Assembly (NCBI GenBank): GCA_964402925.1
Contig: CAYOED010000002.1
Location: 62,001-126,000, forward strand
Length of the DNA stretch: 64,000 bases
From: Suilimivivens sp964402925
Lineage (GTDB): Bacteria > Bacillota > Clostridia > Lachnospirales > Lachnospiraceae
Direction: 5' to 3'
The notes beneath the pieces were generated by a model, which did not search any database, was not told the origin of the DNA, and saw nothing but the letters and a program-made list of their open reading frames with translations. Of this stretch, positions 8,070 to 17,647 are shown one piece after another. Numbering within the stretch: the stretch's first letter is position 1; each line of letters opens with the position of its first letter. The translations under genes were made by a program, and so were the position numbers.

Positions 8070-9023
8070 TTACTGCCTGTCTAAAAAATCAAAAAACAAC
8101 GGTGCTCCTCCGGTATGGATAAAAAGAATATTCCTATCCGTTACAACGTTCTCTTCCAGATAACGGCACATTCCCCAAAAAGCTTTTCCCACATAAGTAC
8201 TGTCCATGGGTATACCCTCCTGCTCCATTACCTTCTTTATCGTTTCCGTCACGTCCTCATTATACTGCCCATAACCGTCAAGCCTGAAAGCATCTGTAAA
8301 TATCAAATCTTCTTCCTGATAGAGCCTTTCAAAATCACCGCCTAGATATTCTTCAATGCTTTCCTTTACTACCTGCCGTCCTCTTTTTTCTTCCCTCGCA
8401 ATACTAATTCCTACGATTTTCCGCTTTTTATCTCCCGAAAGCAGTTTTCCGCAAACAAGCCCCGCCTGTGTTGTTCCTGTCCCGGAAGCATGGAAAATAT
8501 AGTCAAAATAAACTTGATTTTCTTTTTCATAGTCAACAATTTCCTGATAGGCTTTCACATAACTTTCCGTTCCCGGATTCCCATGACCTCCGCCCATGAT
8601 AAAATAGGGGTTTTTTCCCTCTGCCTTATAAGCAGCTCTTCGGTTCTCAATGGTCTTTGACACCTCAGACACCGGACAAGTCTCAATCACTGCCCCAAAC
8701 TGCTCCACTAATCTGGTATTATACAGCATTTCCCGGTTTTCTTCCGGAGATATAATATGGCAGGAAAGTCCCATCGCCACCGCCATATTCGCCGTAATCC
8801 GGCAATGATTGGAACTATTGCTGCCATAAGTCATAACTACATCTGCATTGCTTTTTTTTATTTCCTTATAAAACTCGGCTGCCTTACGCGCTTTATTCCC
8901 ACCGAAGCTAAAAGGGATCATATCATCCCTTTTCATAAAAAAACGATTATTCCCATAATTCCCGGATAAAAGCTCCACAGGTGTCCTGTCAAACCCATTT
9001 TCCAACAATGCAATCTGTTTCAT
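8070..9023 (-). CDS. PLP-dependent enzyme of the D-cysteine desulfhydrase/ACC deaminase family
   Basis: A fold-type II PLP enzyme. The cofactor lysine lies in FGGNKARK, preceded by the family segment MKRDDMIPFSFGG. It is followed by the GSNSSNHCRITA loop expected to bind the substrate carboxylate, and the C-terminal HTGGAP segment that contacts PLP. ATG 9023 is chosen because GGAGGT lies 5 nt upstream; the in-frame ATG at 9035 overlaps that site. Members desulfhydrate D-cysteine, deaminate 1-aminocyclopropane-1-carboxylate or act on other D-amino acids. Placed before an ATP-grasp gene in a glycan operon, it may instead prepare an amino acid or keto acid for sugar modification. Specificity cannot be read here. 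Confidence 0.85.
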   Translation of the reverse strand: MKQIALLENGFDRTPVELLSGNYGNNRFFMKRDDMIPFSFGGNKARKAAEFYKEIKKSNADVVMTYGSNSSNHCRITANMAVAMGLSCHIISPEENREMLYNTRLVEQFGAVIETCPVSEVSKTIENRRAAYKAEGKNPYFIMGGGHGNPGTESYVKAYQEIVDYEKENQVYFDYIFHASGTGTTQAGLVCGKLLSGDKKRKIVGISIAREEKRGRQVVKESIEEYLGGDFERLYQEEDLIFTDAFRLDGYGQYNEDVTETIKKVMEQEGIPMDSTYVGKAFWGMCRYLEENVVTDRNILFIHTGGAPLFFDFLDRQ

Positions 9024-9053
9024 TTTAACCTCCATGCCGGAGCATTTTTCACA

Positions 9054-9677
9054 TTACGCTTCCTTCTGCCCTTTTCTATAAACGTCAAAATCCGCCACCG
9101 TCTGATCCGCCCCTGACAATGTTCCAGATCTCTTCAACACTTTTCCTATCGTCATGGCAATTATCTTAAGATCCATTCTCAAAGTCAGATGATTTACATA
9201 CTCTAAGTCATAGGCAAACCTATCCTCCCATCCAAGAGCATTTCGTCCATTTACCTGTGCCAGCCCCGTAAGTCCCGGCCTCACATCATGTCTGTGCCTC
9301 TCTGCTTCCGTATAATAAGGCAGGTACCTTACCAGCAGCGGTCTGGGACCTATCAGACTCATATCTCCCTTTAAAATGTTAAACAACTCCGGCAGTTCAT
9401 CCAGACTCGTAGAGCGCAACAGTCTGCCGAAACGAGTGAGCCTTATTTCATCCGGTAAAAGTTCTCCATTTTCATCTCTCTCATCGGTCATGGAGCGGAA
9501 CTTATATAACTTAAACACCTTTTCATTCCTTCCCGGTCTCTCCTGAGTAAACAATGCCGGTTTCCCCAGCTTCACCACGACCAGCACCCACAAAACCAAA
9601 AACAGCGGAGATAATACGACAATTCCAGTCAACGATATTAATATGTCAAACAGTCGTTTAATAAATCTATTGTACAT
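9054..9677 (-). CDS. Undecaprenyl-phosphate sugar-1-phosphate transferase (PglC-like)
   Basis: The initiating phosphoglycosyltransferase of the operon. It transfers a sugar-1-phosphate from a UDP-sugar to undecaprenyl phosphate at the cytoplasmic membrane face. At 207 residues it is the short, monotopic PglC form, with only one N-terminal re-entrant membrane segment (DILISLTGIVVLSPLFLVLW). Conserved features are KFRSM, the catalytic SLDELPEL with its Asp-Glu dyad, GDMSLIGPRPLL and RPGLTGLAQVNGRN. It follows the aminotransferase by 6 bases. By analogy with PglC the donor would be the 4-amino-4,6-dideoxy sugar, or its acylated form, made by the two genes upstream. Confidence 0.93.
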   Translation of the reverse strand: MYNRFIKRLFDILISLTGIVVLSPLFLVLWVLVVVKLGKPALFTQERPGRNEKVFKLYKFRSMTDERDENGELLPDEIRLTRFGRLLRSTSLDELPELFNILKGDMSLIGPRPLLVRYLPYYTEAERHRHDVRPGLTGLAQVNGRNALGWEDRFAYDLEYVNHLTLRMDLKIIAMTIGKVLKRSGTLSGADQTVADFDVYRKGQKEA

Positions 9678-9683
9678 TTCTTC

Positions 9684-10835
9684 TTACCTTCCAAAGCACC
9701 TGCGCACAATACCAATGATTCGTTCCATATCCTCGTCCGTATTTTTAATATCACTGGGCAGACAAAAACCATGTTCAAAAATATCAGCAGAAACGCTCTC
9801 CATGTCAGTTTTGTCCTTCACACTGCCGTCTTTTGTGATAAAGTCACACTGCCCAAAAACCGGCTGCAAATGCATCGGCTTCCAAATGGGACGGGATTCG
9901 ATATTGTCTGCATCAAGGGCATCCATGACCTGATCCGGTGTAACACCGCAGCCAGGATCTATGAGCATACAGGTCAGCCAACAGTTGGCATCCCCATCCT
10001 TATTTAGAGGATTTAAGGTGATTTCCGGTATATCGGAAAAGCTCTCCTGATATTTCCTGTAAATTGCTTTCTTTAACGCCTTATGCTCTTCCAAATGCAA
10101 AAGCTGCCCTCGTCCAACGCCGGCGACAATGTTGCTCATTCTATAATTATAGCCAATCTGGGAATGCTGGTAATGCCTTGCCGGATCTCTTGCCTGGGTG
10201 GCTAAAAAGGTCGCCTTTTTTGTGAACCCTTCCTCCTCTGCCACCAGCATCCCGCCGCCAGAAGTGGTAATAATCTTATTTCCGTTAAAAGAATAAATCC
10301 CAATCCTTCCAAAAGTTCCTGTGTACTTTCCTTTATAGGTGCTTCCCAAAGACTCCGCCGCATCCTCAATCAAAGGCACATTGTGGGAAGCGCAAATTTC
10401 CATGATTTCATCCAGTCTTGCCGGCGTCCCGTATAAATGAACCACCATAACGGCTTTCGGAGCCGGATATTTTTCAAAAGCACGCCTGAGCGCTGCAGGA
10501 TCCATATTCCAGGTATCCTCCTCCGAATCAATAAACACCGGAACCGCCTTTTCATATACCACCGGATTACAGGTAGCACTGAAAGTCAGGCTGGGAACAA
10601 AGACCACATCTCCTTCTCCTACTCCCAAAAGCTTAAGCGCAAGGTGAATGGCCGCCGTACCTGCACTTAACGCAGATGCGTGTGCGATTCCCACATAATC
10701 CGCAAGTTCTTTCTCAAACGCATTTACATTAGGTCCAAGAGGCGCCACCCAGTTGGTATCAAATGCTTCTTTAATAAATTCCTGTTCCTCTCCGTGCATG
10801 GTAGGGGAAGATAAATAAATCCTCTTTTCTGCCAT
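9684..10835 (-). CDS. DegT/DnrJ/EryC1 sugar aminotransferase (PglE-like)
   Basis: A 383-residue PLP aminotransferase that would convert UDP-4-keto-6-deoxy-GlcNAc to the 4-amino sugar using glutamate. The PLP pocket is visible as SAGTAAIHLAL near the N-terminus and as YSFNGNKIITTSGGG, whose lysine forms the Schiff base. The opening RIYLSSPTMHGEEQEFI closely resembles PglE/LegC-type enzymes. It lies 26 bases after the PglF-like dehydratase, which supplies its substrate. The product is normally acetylated by PglD, but no PglD-like acyltransferase is present between these genes. Confidence 0.92.
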   Translation of the reverse strand: MAEKRIYLSSPTMHGEEQEFIKEAFDTNWVAPLGPNVNAFEKELADYVGIAHASALSAGTAAIHLALKLLGVGEGDVVFVPSLTFSATCNPVVYEKAVPVFIDSEEDTWNMDPAALRRAFEKYPAPKAVMVVHLYGTPARLDEIMEICASHNVPLIEDAAESLGSTYKGKYTGTFGRIGIYSFNGNKIITTSGGGMLVAEEEGFTKKATFLATQARDPARHYQHSQIGYNYRMSNIVAGVGRGQLLHLEEHKALKKAIYRKYQESFSDIPEITLNPLNKDGDANCWLTCMLIDPGCGVTPDQVMDALDADNIESRPIWKPMHLQPVFGQCDFITKDGSVKDKTDMESVSADIFEHGFCLPSDIKNTDEDMERIIGIVRRCFGR

Positions 10836-10861
10836 CTTTTCTTCCTTCCTTTTGCCGTTCC

Positions 10862-12745
10862 TTACTCGTTATAATGATAGGTGGGCACAATTTCCTTAAT
10901 CATAGGTCTTATATCATTGCTTTCATTTTTGGATGCTTCCTTTAAATTCTTCAGCTGTACAAAGAACTTCATCTCATCTATCTCTATAGGTTTCCCAATA
11001 TAAATCAGTTTATTTGCAGTCGACTTCATCCCTTCTTCTGCCATGAGAAGCTCCTCATACAGCTTTTCACCGGGACGAAGCCCTGTAAATTCAATTTGGA
11101 TATCTTCATCCACGCGATAGCCGGAAAGTCGGATCAGATTCTTTGCAAGATCCAGAATCTTGACGGGTTTTCCCATATCCAGCACGAAAATCTCACCGCC
11201 CTTTGCATAAGCCCCAGCCTGCAATACCAATGAGACCGCTTCCGGTATGGTCATAAAGTAGCGGATAATATCAGGGTGCGTGACCGTAACCGGTCCCCCT
11301 GCCAGAATCTGTTTCTTGAAAAGAGGAATCACGCTTCCGTTACTTCCAAGTACGTTTCCAAAACGTACCGCCACAAATTCCGTATCATAATGTTTATTGA
11401 AAGTCTGGATAATCATCTCACAGATTCGTTTGCTGGCTCCCATGATGTTGGTGGGATTGACCGCCTTATCAGTGGAAATCATCACAAACCGTTTTACGTC
11501 ATTGATTGCCGCTGCCTGTGCCGTTTTCCATGTGCCGAACACATTATTTTTCACAGCTTCATTAGGACTGACTTCCATTAACGGCACATGCTTGTGGGCT
11601 GCCGCATGATAAACGATATCCGGTTTATAATGTTCAAAAATCCAGTTCACACGATTGGTATTTCGCACAGAAGCAATCAGAACTACCAGGGAAAGCTCCG
11701 GGTACTTAATCTGCAGTTCCTGCTGTATATCATAAGCGCTGTTCTCATAAATATCTACAATGATAAGCTGCGCCGGCTTGTGGGACGCAATCTGACGGCA
11801 AAGCTCACTTCCGATGGAACCGCCTCCTCCTGTCACCAGCACCTTTTTCCCCTTCACATATCCGAGAATAGAATCTAAATCCACCTCAATAGGATCTCTT
11901 CCCAGAAGGTCTTCCACCTCTACATCCCGCAGTTTACTGATGCTGACCTCTCCGTTTACCAGCTGATACATGCCCGGAAGGGAACGCAGCTTGCAGCTCG
12001 TCTCTTTACAAATGTCTAAAATCGCCGACATTTCCGCTCTGGAGATAGAAGGCATAGCAACAATGATTTCATCGATGTCAAAAATATCCGCACATTCGAT
12101 AATCTTGTCTCTTCCGCCAACCACCTTGATGCCCTGAATAAATCTCCCCCATTTTCCCTTGTCATCATCAATAATACAACGGATAACCATGGTAGAAAAA
12201 TTACTGTTCACAATTTCTTTGACAATCAGATTGGCGGCTTCACCTGCGCCAATCACCATGACAGAGATACTGTTTTTCTTATTCTGCTGCTTGTGTTTTA
12301 AACTGCGGAAAAAGCGATAAGAAAAGCGGCTGACAAAGATAAAACTAATCAGCAGAAACACATACAGGAAATAATAACTGCTTGGAACAGCCTGCATTCC
12401 CGGCACCCTAAAAAACTGGATACCTGCTGCCTGGATCAGCGAGGACACCACGCTGGAAATAACCAGATTCTGAAGTTCCGTTTCTCCCGCAAATGCCCAA
12501 AGACTGCTGTACATTCGAAAAATATATAGAACAATCAACGTAATCACGATATTGATTGGAAGAAATCTGGTAATCGGATCTAAAAAATATTCCGGTATCG
12601 CCGAATAGTCAAAGCTATAACGCATCAGCAGCGCCAAATAACTTGCCATAATGACACTGATAGTGTCATAAATAATCAGACATGTTCTTCTATAAAATAA
12701 TTTTACATTAAAGGGATGTTTGGGTTTCTTATTTTCTTTGTTCAT
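10862..12745 (-). CDS. Membrane UDP-GlcNAc 4,6-dehydratase (PglF/CapD-like)
   Basis: A 627-residue polytopic membrane SDR. The N-terminus has about four hydrophobic segments (for example TCLIIYDTISVIMASYLALL). A CoA-binding-like domain with VMVIGAGEAAN follows. The catalytic Rossmann domain starts at VTGGGGSIGSELCRQIA and contains STDKAVNPTNIMGASKR. It would remove water from UDP-GlcNAc to give UDP-4-keto-6-deoxy-GlcNAc, the first step to bacillosamine-type sugars. ATG 12745 follows the upstream stop at 12750 by a few bases and has GAAGG upstream. The longer frame starting at 12784 would overlap the upstream gene. It feeds the PglE-like gene next in the operon. Confidence 0.92.
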   Translation of the reverse strand: MNKENKKPKHPFNVKLFYRRTCLIIYDTISVIMASYLALLMRYSFDYSAIPEYFLDPITRFLPINIVITLIVLYIFRMYSSLWAFAGETELQNLVISSVVSSLIQAAGIQFFRVPGMQAVPSSYYFLYVFLLISFIFVSRFSYRFFRSLKHKQQNKKNSISVMVIGAGEAANLIVKEIVNSNFSTMVIRCIIDDDKGKWGRFIQGIKVVGGRDKIIECADIFDIDEIIVAMPSISRAEMSAILDICKETSCKLRSLPGMYQLVNGEVSISKLRDVEVEDLLGRDPIEVDLDSILGYVKGKKVLVTGGGGSIGSELCRQIASHKPAQLIIVDIYENSAYDIQQELQIKYPELSLVVLIASVRNTNRVNWIFEHYKPDIVYHAAAHKHVPLMEVSPNEAVKNNVFGTWKTAQAAAINDVKRFVMISTDKAVNPTNIMGASKRICEMIIQTFNKHYDTEFVAVRFGNVLGSNGSVIPLFKKQILAGGPVTVTHPDIIRYFMTIPEAVSLVLQAGAYAKGGEIFVLDMGKPVKILDLAKNLIRLSGYRVDEDIQIEFTGLRPGEKLYEELLMAEEGMKSTANKLIYIGKPIEIDEMKFFVQLKNLKEASKNESNDIRPMIKEIVPTYHYNE

Positions 12746-12749
12746 AACT

Positions 12750-15245
12750 TTAACCTTCATGGAATATAAGCGGGGTAATAACAAGCATAAGCACCAGTGT
12801 GCATGGATTGCTTAAGCTGAAAATCCACTCTACCATACCAGCTACGGCAACTGCCGCGCTCACCACAGCCGGCAATGCCGCATATGTTATTTTATCCTTC
12901 TTTTTATGATAATACAAACAACTTTTGATAAATGTTGCAAATCCGACAAAGCCAAAAAGGATTCCCACCCAAATACCGTGGTCGTAGGCCACCTGAAGAT
13001 AAATATTATGAGCATGGGTTGCAATTTCCCCATTCTTTAAAACTGCCCCCATCTCCTCATGTCCCGTCATATTCAGCTGCTCTATATAAGACTTAAAAAT
13101 ATCCAGCCTTCCATTCGTATAATCATTATCCTCAGGTATTTCCACCGGAACATCCTCCGCTGAGGCAATCAATTGACCATTCTCTGAGGTCTCCTCCGCT
13201 GTAATTCTGTTTTGGTGGGTTCTCTCATATTCGGCGATTTCCCCATAAATATCAAAAGTGTTCTCCGGTATGCCGAAAATCTTCTCTGCAAAAACATCAA
13301 TAAAACGCCCAACCCGCATAAAATTCTTGGAGTCGAAATTTCTGCCGCGCATAACATCTTCCGGACAGTACATAGAATACTCAATCTCATAGAGAAAAGG
13401 ATCGCTTGCCAGTATCGGTATATTTCTCTGAATGCTGAAAGTCATTGGCAGACATACAGCCACCGCCCCGACTGTCAGTCCAAGATTCTTCGCAAAAGAA
13501 ATAAGTCTTTCCCTTCCTTTTCCTCCCGCCATCATGACAAGCGCAAACAGCCCGGCAACGCCCACGGCAAAGAAGGCTGTTCTGGACATCGTGAACAACA
13601 TATAAGAAGATACCACTCCGAAAAGTATCAGCTCTTTCCAGCAATCCCTCATTTTACGGCTCTTTCTCAGCTTATCGTATAAAATAACTGCCGCTGCACA
13701 CTCCACTATGGTCAGATACGTCGCAGTAATCGTCACCGTATGGAAAATATGGGTATACCGTGCATTTCTGAAAGTGACGTAAGGTCTGTGAAGCAATGCA
13801 TATCCTGTAGCCCAGGCAAACTGAAAAATCACTCCCCTTGCCACATTGACCAGCAGTCTGCCCTTATGCTCCCACATCCCATAATTCAAGTAGAACAGGG
13901 TAAAGGCAACTACCATTGCCACTCCCCACCATCTTCCATTCCTGAAGATAATGATTACAGCAAAGAACAACGCAAGAAGACCGGCATACAGATACGATGG
14001 TCTTGCCACTCTCCCCAAACCATTCTCCTGCATATGGCCGTCCGTTTTTTTCCTGCATAAGCCAATCACCGTGCGGATGACAATCATTCCCAATAATACA
14101 GCAATCCACACTGTGTGCTTCAAAGCCTGCACTGCCAGATCATCCATCTCCGGTGTCATATGCGCCTTAAAATAGTAAAAACCAAAAAGGCCTGCGCCTG
14201 CCAGGTAAACTGCATTATATAGATTTACGATTTCCTTCCATTTAAACATTGCAATCACTGCAATGGAAAACCAGAGCATTTCTTGCCGCTCCGCCACTGT
14301 ATGATGAATATCATATAAGCCGCTCACATACTCGCAACAGCCCGCCAGGGCGCCTGCAATTGCAATGGACTGAATCAAATCCCCTATATGTGTCTTAAAA
14401 TACGCTAAAGTCAGCACAGCCTCCTGCCCATCCCTGTTATGGTTGATTCCATAAAACAGCACAAGGGAAAGTAAAACCACGCTGACAAAATACACGGTAT
14501 TATCCAAAAAATAGTTTCCGAACACTCCCAAAAGGACTGCTCCGAGGCAGAAAATGGTTCCAACTGCCACAACAGGGTTCATAACAGCCTTAAACGCCTT
14601 CTCCACCGTAATCAACCTGTCCTCTTTCTTCTTATACCAGAACCGAACCGCCAGACACAATAGTGCCGCTGCTGCCACAATCAGCCCCCCGAATACAAAG
14701 ACCCATGTCTTTCGAAGAGACACACTATAATTATAATTTGCAACCAGACTCATCCCATCCTGAGTACTATCCGCATAATACATAGTTCCTAAATATGGCA
14801 TATCCGTCAAAGGAACTGCTTCGCAACCCACAAAGATTTCCGAATCATCTCCCTGCAGAATTACATAATACATTTTGCCTATTTCCATGTCTATATCAAT
14901 CATGACCTGCTGGAAACCGGGCAGGATTTCCGCATCAATCTGCGCTTTTTCCTCACAAACGGACTGCCACTGCTCGTCCAAAATGCGGAGATAAAAAGTA
15001 TCACCCACACTGTTTTCACCCAGATAGACATCTATGGTATCCATATGATCATATTGCGCTACAATGCTCTGGAGAAGTGTTTTCTCATTGTCTATCACGC
15101 CTGTCATAGTGCCTGTGGCGGGAGTGACTGCAGTCGTAACCGTCTCACGCCAGATTCTAAGCGGCCACAAAGATGCCAAAAGACATACCGCCGCAATCAA
15201 TATCACTGCCTGAATCGCTTTACTTTTATATACAATCTTTTTCAT
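12750..15245 (-). CDS. O-antigen polymerase/ligase-like polytopic membrane protein
   Basis: An 831-residue membrane protein, first gene of the glycan operon. An N-terminal membrane anchor is followed by an extracytoplasmic domain of about 150 residues rich in beta-type sequence. Some twelve hydrophobic segments follow. The large loop near the C-terminus contains YTNGRLDIFKSYIEQ and THAHNIYLQVAYDHG, with the His that is characteristic of Wzy_C/O-antigen ligase proteins. It probably polymerises repeat units or transfers the finished glycan to its acceptor outside the membrane. The extra N-terminal ectodomain makes it longer than the usual 400-500 residue family members. Start: ATG with AGAGGA upstream, 64 bases from a good sigma-A promoter. 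Confidence 0.82.
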   Translation of the reverse strand: MKKIVYKSKAIQAVILIAAVCLLASLWPLRIWRETVTTAVTPATGTMTGVIDNEKTLLQSIVAQYDHMDTIDVYLGENSVGDTFYLRILDEQWQSVCEEKAQIDAEILPGFQQVMIDIDMEIGKMYYVILQGDDSEIFVGCEAVPLTDMPYLGTMYYADSTQDGMSLVANYNYSVSLRKTWVFVFGGLIVAAAALLCLAVRFWYKKKEDRLITVEKAFKAVMNPVVAVGTIFCLGAVLLGVFGNYFLDNTVYFVSVVLLSLVLFYGINHNRDGQEAVLTLAYFKTHIGDLIQSIAIAGALAGCCEYVSGLYDIHHTVAERQEMLWFSIAVIAMFKWKEIVNLYNAVYLAGAGLFGFYYFKAHMTPEMDDLAVQALKHTVWIAVLLGMIVIRTVIGLCRKKTDGHMQENGLGRVARPSYLYAGLLALFFAVIIIFRNGRWWGVAMVVAFTLFYLNYGMWEHKGRLLVNVARGVIFQFAWATGYALLHRPYVTFRNARYTHIFHTVTITATYLTIVECAAAVILYDKLRKSRKMRDCWKELILFGVVSSYMLFTMSRTAFFAVGVAGLFALVMMAGGKGRERLISFAKNLGLTVGAVAVCLPMTFSIQRNIPILASDPFLYEIEYSMYCPEDVMRGRNFDSKNFMRVGRFIDVFAEKIFGIPENTFDIYGEIAEYERTHQNRITAEETSENGQLIASAEDVPVEIPEDNDYTNGRLDIFKSYIEQLNMTGHEEMGAVLKNGEIATHAHNIYLQVAYDHGIWVGILFGFVGFATFIKSCLYYHKKKDKITYAALPAVVSAAVAVAGMVEWIFSLSNPCTLVLMLVITPLIFHEG

Positions 15246-15308
15246 GGGATCCTCTCATCATTGCCGGTTTGTTCCGTTTTTCCGATATGTGCCATTTTAC
15301 GCATGGTA

Positions 15309-15337
15309 AGTATATCACAGTTGGATGTAATTATCAA
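15309..15337 (-). promoter_or_regulatory. Sigma-A promoter of the first glycan operon
   Basis: On the minus strand, TTGATA (15332-15337) and TATACT (15309-15314) are separated by exactly 17 bases. The -10 ends 63 bases before the start of the 831-residue membrane protein. This is the only strong promoter seen ahead of the long run of minus-strand glycan genes, so it probably drives most of 48-15245. Confidence 0.72.
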
Positions 15338-15374
15338 ATTTCTTAAATGAATGATTTGAGGTTTCTTTGATCTT

Positions 15375-15773
15375 TTACACTGCATTTTGCAAAATAGACA
15401 GTCCCCAATTTTTCAAAAAATATACCAGAACCCCTACAATTAATACTGCTTCCACAAATCCCACAACAATACCCAGAAGCTTATCCAATCCTTTAATGAT
15501 AGGCAGTTTTGATATCAATTCAAGTGATGTAAAAAGAGTGTGTACCAATCGATAGACAAGACATACTGCAAAAAGGACGGCAACAATCTGAATCACTCTG
15601 CCAATCTCACGATCCAGATAACTTCCGATTGCTCCTAAGATAAGAACAACACAAACTCCCGCAACAGCCATGGCAATCAGTGAAATAACTTCCTGAACCA
15701 TGCCTTTGCGGAAACCGGCTATCATTCTCCATATAAATATAATTGCGATTACTGCTAAAGAAACGTAATACAT
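15375..15773 (-). CDS. CvpA family membrane protein
   Basis: A 132-residue protein with four hydrophobic segments and the CvpA-type opening in which a membrane helix is followed by GFRKGMVQEVISLIA. The conserved glycine-rich turn GLDKLLGIVVGFVEAVLIVGVL lies near the C-terminus. Family members are small inner-membrane proteins associated with colicin V production in E. coli and with envelope homeostasis; the mechanism is poorly defined. It follows the DUF5711-like gene by 13 bases and precedes the glycan promoter. It therefore belongs to the upstream transcription unit rather than the glycan operon. Start: ATG with AGGAAGG upstream. Confidence 0.85.
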   Translation of the reverse strand: MYYVSLAVIAIIFIWRMIAGFRKGMVQEVISLIAMAVAGVCVVLILGAIGSYLDREIGRVIQIVAVLFAVCLVYRLVHTLFTSLELISKLPIIKGLDKLLGIVVGFVEAVLIVGVLVYFLKNWGLSILQNAV

Positions 15774-15786
15774 TTGTACCTTCCTG

Positions 15787-17013
15787 TTATTTCAGCTCCA
15801 TTGTCTCAATAGAATCAGATGTTACTGTAATAAATTTGTACACAGATGAAGTAGGTATGACAAGGGAAGTGCTTTTCTCAAAACCGCCTGTAAACTTATC
15901 TACTCCCTTTATATTACAGATCTGACACTCAAGATCATTATAAATGATGATTTGATCTTTATGAAAGACAATATCCGTATATTCTATGTCAAAAAACTGT
16001 GAATGTATCCTGCTTCCGGATTCATTATAAACATCCAGCCTATACGCAGATTCTCCGCTTTGGTTTATAAAAACAAGCCCCACATAGTTCTCGTTATAAT
16101 AAATGCTTTGTATCTCTTCCTCCAATAGATTAGATGCAATATTCTGAGGTTTTTCCGCTCCTTGGAAGAATACGATCCTGTCATCCCCAACAGCAAATGC
16201 AGAATCATTATCCATAAACTGTACATAGGGAATAATTGTGTCCTGATAGTTATATCCACTGACATAATTACCCGTTTCGTTTTTCCCAACCTCGCCAAAG
16301 TTATAAAATGCGACAGAAGATTTCATACTTTGTCTGTCCACATACAAATATGAAACCGCCATAAGATGTCCATTAGGTGTCAATGAGATACTGACAGGAT
16401 AGCCGCTTTTATCCATGGTTGCTTTTCCGTATATAATAGGTGTTTCTGTATTTTCATTTCCATTATACACATAAATTCTGGTTATATCCACATCATCGAG
16501 CAAAGCTGCCACCACACCATTGGCAGAGACACAAAAATCCCTGATAGGAAGATTGGTATTCACCGTTCCCTTTTCACCGTATTTATCCATAACATAAATA
16601 GAGCGCCCATTATAGTCCCCAATTGCCGTCACCTGACCGCAGACGGAAAAAAGAGGTGTCTGCATTTCGTAAGTACGATTCCACACTGCATTCCCCGAGG
16701 GATCAATGCAGCTTGCTCCGTCTTTACTGTACAAAAGAATATTTCCGCCCAAATTTCTCACTGTTGCGCCCTGCACAACCGTAATTGGATAAGAGGCTGT
16801 AACCTCGCTGTCCGTAAATACCTTGTTCTTCCATTGAACTAATAGAAAAATAACCAAAACTGCCGCCAGCAATATTGAAAGAACAACTCTGTAAAATATT
16901 GTCAGCTTATGACTGCGGATTTTTTCTTTATAATCAATGCTTTTTGCAGCACCTTGCTGCTTGGCACTCTGCCGCTTTTCTCTTTCCTTCAAATAATCAC
17001 GTACATTTGCCAT
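15787..17013 (-). CDS. DUF5711-like membrane-anchored beta-propeller protein
   Basis: A 408-residue protein with a charged, Lys/Arg/Gln-rich cytoplasmic N-terminus (about 35 residues) and one transmembrane helix (about 42-62, FYRVVLSILLAAVLVIFLL). A long extracytoplasmic region with repeated beta-strand units follows (for example GNILLYSKDGASCIDPSGNAVW and DNDSAFAVGDDRIVFF), as expected of a PQQ/WD-like propeller. No catalytic motif is visible. It resembles the DUF5711 family of Firmicutes, whose function I do not know. The tight linkage to cvpA and to the unknown gene upstream suggests a small envelope-related operon. Confidence 0.75.
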   Translation of the reverse strand: MANVRDYLKEREKRQSAKQQGAAKSIDYKEKIRSHKLTIFYRVVLSILLAAVLVIFLLVQWKNKVFTDSEVTASYPITVVQGATVRNLGGNILLYSKDGASCIDPSGNAVWNRTYEMQTPLFSVCGQVTAIGDYNGRSIYVMDKYGEKGTVNTNLPIRDFCVSANGVVAALLDDVDITRIYVYNGNENTETPIIYGKATMDKSGYPVSISLTPNGHLMAVSYLYVDRQSMKSSVAFYNFGEVGKNETGNYVSGYNYQDTIIPYVQFMDNDSAFAVGDDRIVFFQGAEKPQNIASNLLEEEIQSIYYNENYVGLVFINQSGESAYRLDVYNESGSRIHSQFFDIEYTDIVFHKDQIIIYNDLECQICNIKGVDKFTGGFEKSTSLVIPTSSVYKFITVTSDSIETMELK

Positions 17014-17037
17014 CCGCTCATCTCCAACTCTTTCGTA

Positions 17038-17628
17038 TCAAGGCAACGTTTCTTCTCTTGCGGCTAATTCGGCAGCCCTGCCCGCTGTCTCCACAAATCC
17101 ATGCATTTTTTTATAATCATTAATGGTGGTCACCGCTATTGACAGTATAATGATACTTACGCCATAAATCAACCTTTTAATAGCTTCTCTTATGGAAGCC
17201 CGGGAAGTTGTCTCATTCGAGCCTATCCCTTTTCTTTTCGTCTGCCTATAGCAAAAAAGCAGATAATTCTGCATAGCTTCGTTTTTCTCATAAAAAATGT
17301 AATATCCATCTTTTTTGCCAGGCAGTTCCTGCTTATTACCATATATATTAACGTAACCGATCAGTTCATATTCTTCAAAGTATTCTTTTCTGACCTGTTC
17401 CTCACTTCTTCCGTATGCCAGTTCATCTACCGTGCTGACAGCCCCATATACCAAATAGAAAGTCTGATTTTCCTTATGGTAAACATGTCCGAAAAGAGCC
17501 GCACGCAATGGAAGGTTCTTCTTGTCTGCTTTCAGTTCATTTAAATATGCATAAACATAATCTTCTATGTAAACTTTCTCATTTCCACCTACTGCGCCGA
17601 TCTGTTTCACCATTGTTGGCAGCTGCAT
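17038..17628 (-). CDS. Uncharacterised membrane-associated protein
   Basis: I do not recognise this 196-residue protein with confidence. The N-terminal 110 residues look like a compact alpha/beta domain (for example NLPLRAALFGHVYHKENQT and YLVYGAVSTVDELAYG). The AALFGHV-to-YLVYGAV arrangement faintly recalls a JAB1/MPN-like fold, but the metal-binding HxH and downstream Asp are not evident. A basic linker then leads to one transmembrane helix (LIYGVSIIILSIAVTTI, about 152-168) and a short tail. A GGGGGA ribosome binding site precedes ATG 17628. It is the first gene of the unit with the DUF5711-like and CvpA genes, which points to an envelope role. Confidence 0.7.
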   Translation of the reverse strand: MQLPTMVKQIGAVGGNEKVYIEDYVYAYLNELKADKKNLPLRAALFGHVYHKENQTFYLVYGAVSTVDELAYGRSEEQVRKEYFEEYELIGYVNIYGNKQELPGKKDGYYIFYEKNEAMQNYLLFCYRQTKRKGIGSNETTSRASIREAIKRLIYGVSIIILSIAVTTINDYKKMHGFVETAGRAAELAAREETLP

Positions 17629-17647
17629 CGCAATCCCCCATTTCTAT

